From the NCBI GenBank assembly GCA_009698575.1, contig WLPX01000016.1:1-32629 (forward strand): 32,629 bases of DNA. The letters run 5' to 3'. Position 1 is the stretch's first letter. The number at the start of each line of letters is the position of its first letter. Under the pieces are notes generated by a model. It searched no databases and was not told the origin of the DNA. It worked only from the letters and a program-made list of their open reading frames with translations. Both the position numbers and the translations under genes were made by a program. Of this stretch, positions 31,580-32,629 are shown piece by piece. Origin of the DNA: Actinomycetota bacterium. Lineage in GTDB: Bacteria > Actinomycetota > Actinomycetes > S36-B12 > UBA5976.

Positions 31580-32310
31580 CTTCACGAGAAATTCTGCTTT
31601 GGGTAGCGTTGCCCTATTTCACAATTGCTACTTTCACAACGGGACTCTGGTGGAGATACAGGTACGACAAATTTGGTTGGACAACGCGATCTAGTCAGGT
31701 CTATGAAGTCAACATCTTGCGCGTTGCAAGCCCACTGTTTCATCTGGGCATGCTTGCAGTCGTTGGAGGCCATGTAATTGGCTTGTTAATCCCTGAGACT
31801 TGGACACATGCGCTTGGAATTTCTGAAGGAACCTACCACTTGGTCGCCGTATCCTTAGGCGCCCTATCCGGATTGGGCACTCTTCTAGGCATTTCCTTAT
31901 TGGTCTATCGCCGCAGAATGACACAGTCAGTATTTGTGGCAACTACTAAAAACGATAAATTGATGTACGTTTTTCTGTTGTCAACTATCGTTCTTGGATT
32001 GGCAACCACGCTAGTTGGCTCAGGCATTGTGGGCGATGCATACAACTATCGAGAAACGGTTTCACCATGGTTTAGATCAATCTTGCTGTTTAATCCAAAA
32101 CCAGAACTGATGGCAGCATCACTACCGTCATTCCAGATCCATGCAGTCGCGGGCATGCTGCTATTTATGCTTTGGCCATTTACGCGATTAGTACATGCAT
32201 TTAGCGCTCCAATTATGTACTTTTTCAGGCCCTATATCGTTTATCGCAGTCGAGGCGACCATGTGTCAGGTTCACGCAAACCTCGAAGAGGTTGGAATAG
32301 CTTTACCTGA
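31576..32310 (+). CDS. narI: Respiratory nitrate reductase gamma subunit, cytochrome b (244 aa)
   Basis: Five membrane segments. The haem ligands are His56, His66, His189 and His207 (HLGMLAVVGGH, QIHAVAGM, RLVHAF), at almost the same positions as in E. coli NarI. NarI takes electrons from quinol on the outer face of the membrane, and passes them to NarH. The C-terminus is basic (YRSRGDHVSGSRKPRRGW). Its stop lies 30 bases before the third tRNA remnant, so the operon ends at the island edge without a recognisable terminator. Confidence 0.96.
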   Translation: MTSREILLWVALPYFTIATFTTGLWWRYRYDKFGWTTRSSQVYEVNILRVASPLFHLGMLAVVGGHVIGLLIPETWTHALGISEGTYHLVAVSLGALSGLGTLLGISLLVYRRRMTQSVFVATTKNDKLMYVFLLSTIVLGLATTLVGSGIVGDAYNYRETVSPWFRSILLFNPKPELMAASLPSFQIHAVAGMLLFMLWPFTRLVHAFSAPIMYFFRPYIVYRSRGDHVSGSRKPRRGWNSFT

Positions 32311-32339
32311 AAATCTCACTTAATACAAAAGAGAACTCT

Positions 32340-32384
32340 TGGTGGGGCGGGTCGGGCTCGAACCGACGACCCACGGATTATGAG
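32340..32384 (-). repeat. tRNA 3'-half remnant 3, with encoded CCA
   Basis: On the minus strand it reads CTCATAA loop, T-arm GTCGG-TTCGAGC-CCGAC, acceptor CCGCCCC, A and CCA. The sequence 5' to it (on the minus strand) does not pair with the acceptor and has no D-arm, so it is incomplete. It shares 31 identical bases with remnant 1 and 42/44 with remnant 2. It marks the right edge of island B. Confidence 0.8.
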
Positions 32385-32521
32385 TTCGGCGCCGACGACT
32401 GGGAGTAACACGACCTATGCAGGTTTATCAAGTAAACAAAAGATAATACGAATAGTGATGCCGGTCTAAATTGGACTAAATCTGGTGGTGGTGTGCACTA
32501 ATTGTGCACTTGTGGAGTTCC
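32385..32521. other. Non-coding spacer right of the third tRNA remnant
   Basis: No gene is seen here. It includes GTGCAC-TAATT-GTGCAC near 32494-32510, similar in kind to the inverted repeat next to remnant 2 and possibly a recombinase site. Confidence 0.35.
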
Positions 32522-32629
32522 TTATTCGGATGCGTGCAGATACCCGTTTAGCTCGTACCAGTCAATGATTCGCTTGTTTCGCGAAGCAACAAATTCCAAC
32601 GATGCCTTTTTGTATTCTCTGAATTCAGC
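32522..32629 (-). CDS. C-terminus of an unidentified gene running off the right edge
   Basis: An open frame enters from the right edge and ends at TAA (32522-32524), giving 35 residues (AEFREYKKASLEFVASRNKR, then IIDWYELNGYLHASE). It looks helical and charged. Its position next to the tRNA remnant is where an integrase often lies, but the visible part shows no tyrosine-recombinase signature. With so few residues it may also be a chance frame. Confidence 0.35.
   Translation of the reverse strand, partial: AEFREYKKASLEFVASRNKRIIDWYELNGYLHASE

Larger units (their letters stand above)
21937..32340. mobile_element. Genomic island B carrying the complete nitrate-respiration module
   Basis: The interval is bounded by two nearly identical 44-base tRNA 3'-half copies in direct orientation and holds only nar functions: two NarK-type transporters, one regulator and narGHJI. 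Such flanks are the usual footprint of tyrosine-recombinase integration into a tRNA 3' end. No recombinase lies inside, so mobilisation would need a gene elsewhere, or the element has lost it. narI ends only 30 bases before the right repeat. Confidence 0.65.

Noticed and set aside
32326..32340. A terminator after narI (AAGAGAACTCTT)
   Set aside because: The stem has only five pairs around a two-base gap and no U-tract.
32340..32430. A complete tRNA-Met gene at the third remnant
   Set aside because: No sequence able to pair with the acceptor 3' strand (it would need GGGGCGG) and no D-arm is found on its 5' side.
32522..32629. Calling the right-edge frame an integrase
   Set aside because: Position is suggestive, but the 35 visible residues lack any recombinase motif.
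1..32629. CRISPR arrays, rRNA genes, insertion sequences, prophage structural genes
   Set aside because: I found no regularly spaced repeats, rRNA-like sequence, transposase or phage protein in any frame.

Overview
The window looks like a chromosomal segment of a low-to-medium GC actinomycetote. Support comes from protein style (CoxG/CoxD/CoxE, a CopD-CtaG fusion, caa3-type CtaG, actinobacterial NarGHJI, a COG2345-like regulator), dense packing and signs of leaderless starts. A streamlined freshwater lineage such as Nanopelagicales is possible, but I cannot fix the taxon from sequence alone.

Layout. (1) 1-4918: the edge of an aerobic CO dehydrogenase region. The end of a coxG-like gene is followed by five small, co-directional, single-membrane-segment proteins. 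A bidirectional terminator separates them from an opposing operon with CoxD (MoxR AAA+), CoxE (VWA) and three small proteins, one GIY-YIG-like. (2) 5039-8859: a YqhA-type membrane protein, a 980-residue kinase-like/M23/class III aminotransferase fusion, and a small membrane protein. (3) 8856-15693: a haem-copper oxidase block. A CtaG assembly factor is divergent from an operon of a membrane-anchored cupredoxin, subunits II, I and III, and a CopD-CtaG fusion. Subunit I keeps all haem and CuB ligands and the D-pathway acids but has Leu where the K-pathway Lys normally sits. (4) 15703-18529: an EamA exporter, a small cupin and an Orn/Lys/Arg-decarboxylase family enzyme.

(5) 18530-32629: an accessory region divided by three copies of the 3' half of a tRNA gene (CAT anticodon loop visible in two), all on the minus strand and none with a 5' half. 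This is the pattern left by site-specific integration of successive elements into one tRNA 3' end. The first interval (about 3.3 kb) carries a copper/metal-handling operon: membrane protein, a 51-residue His-rich membrane peptide, PepSY protein, CopC-CHRD protein. The second (about 10.4 kb) carries a complete respiratory nitrate module: NarK2-like and NarK1-like transporters, a Cys-containing HTH regulator, and narGHJI. A third element apparently begins at the right edge. No integrase and no complete tRNA lie in the window.

Together the genes suggest a flexible respiratory chain: CO (and presumably other) electrons enter the quinone pool, and leave through a copper-rich terminal oxidase in oxygen or through the laterally acquired nitrate reductase when oxygen is scarce. 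NarG and CODH both need molybdopterin cofactors; no cofactor-synthesis gene is present here. The observations I rate most worth following are the five-gene small-membrane-protein array beside coxG, the tRNA-fragment-bounded nar island, and the oxidase with a CuA-like cupredoxin and no K-pathway lysine.
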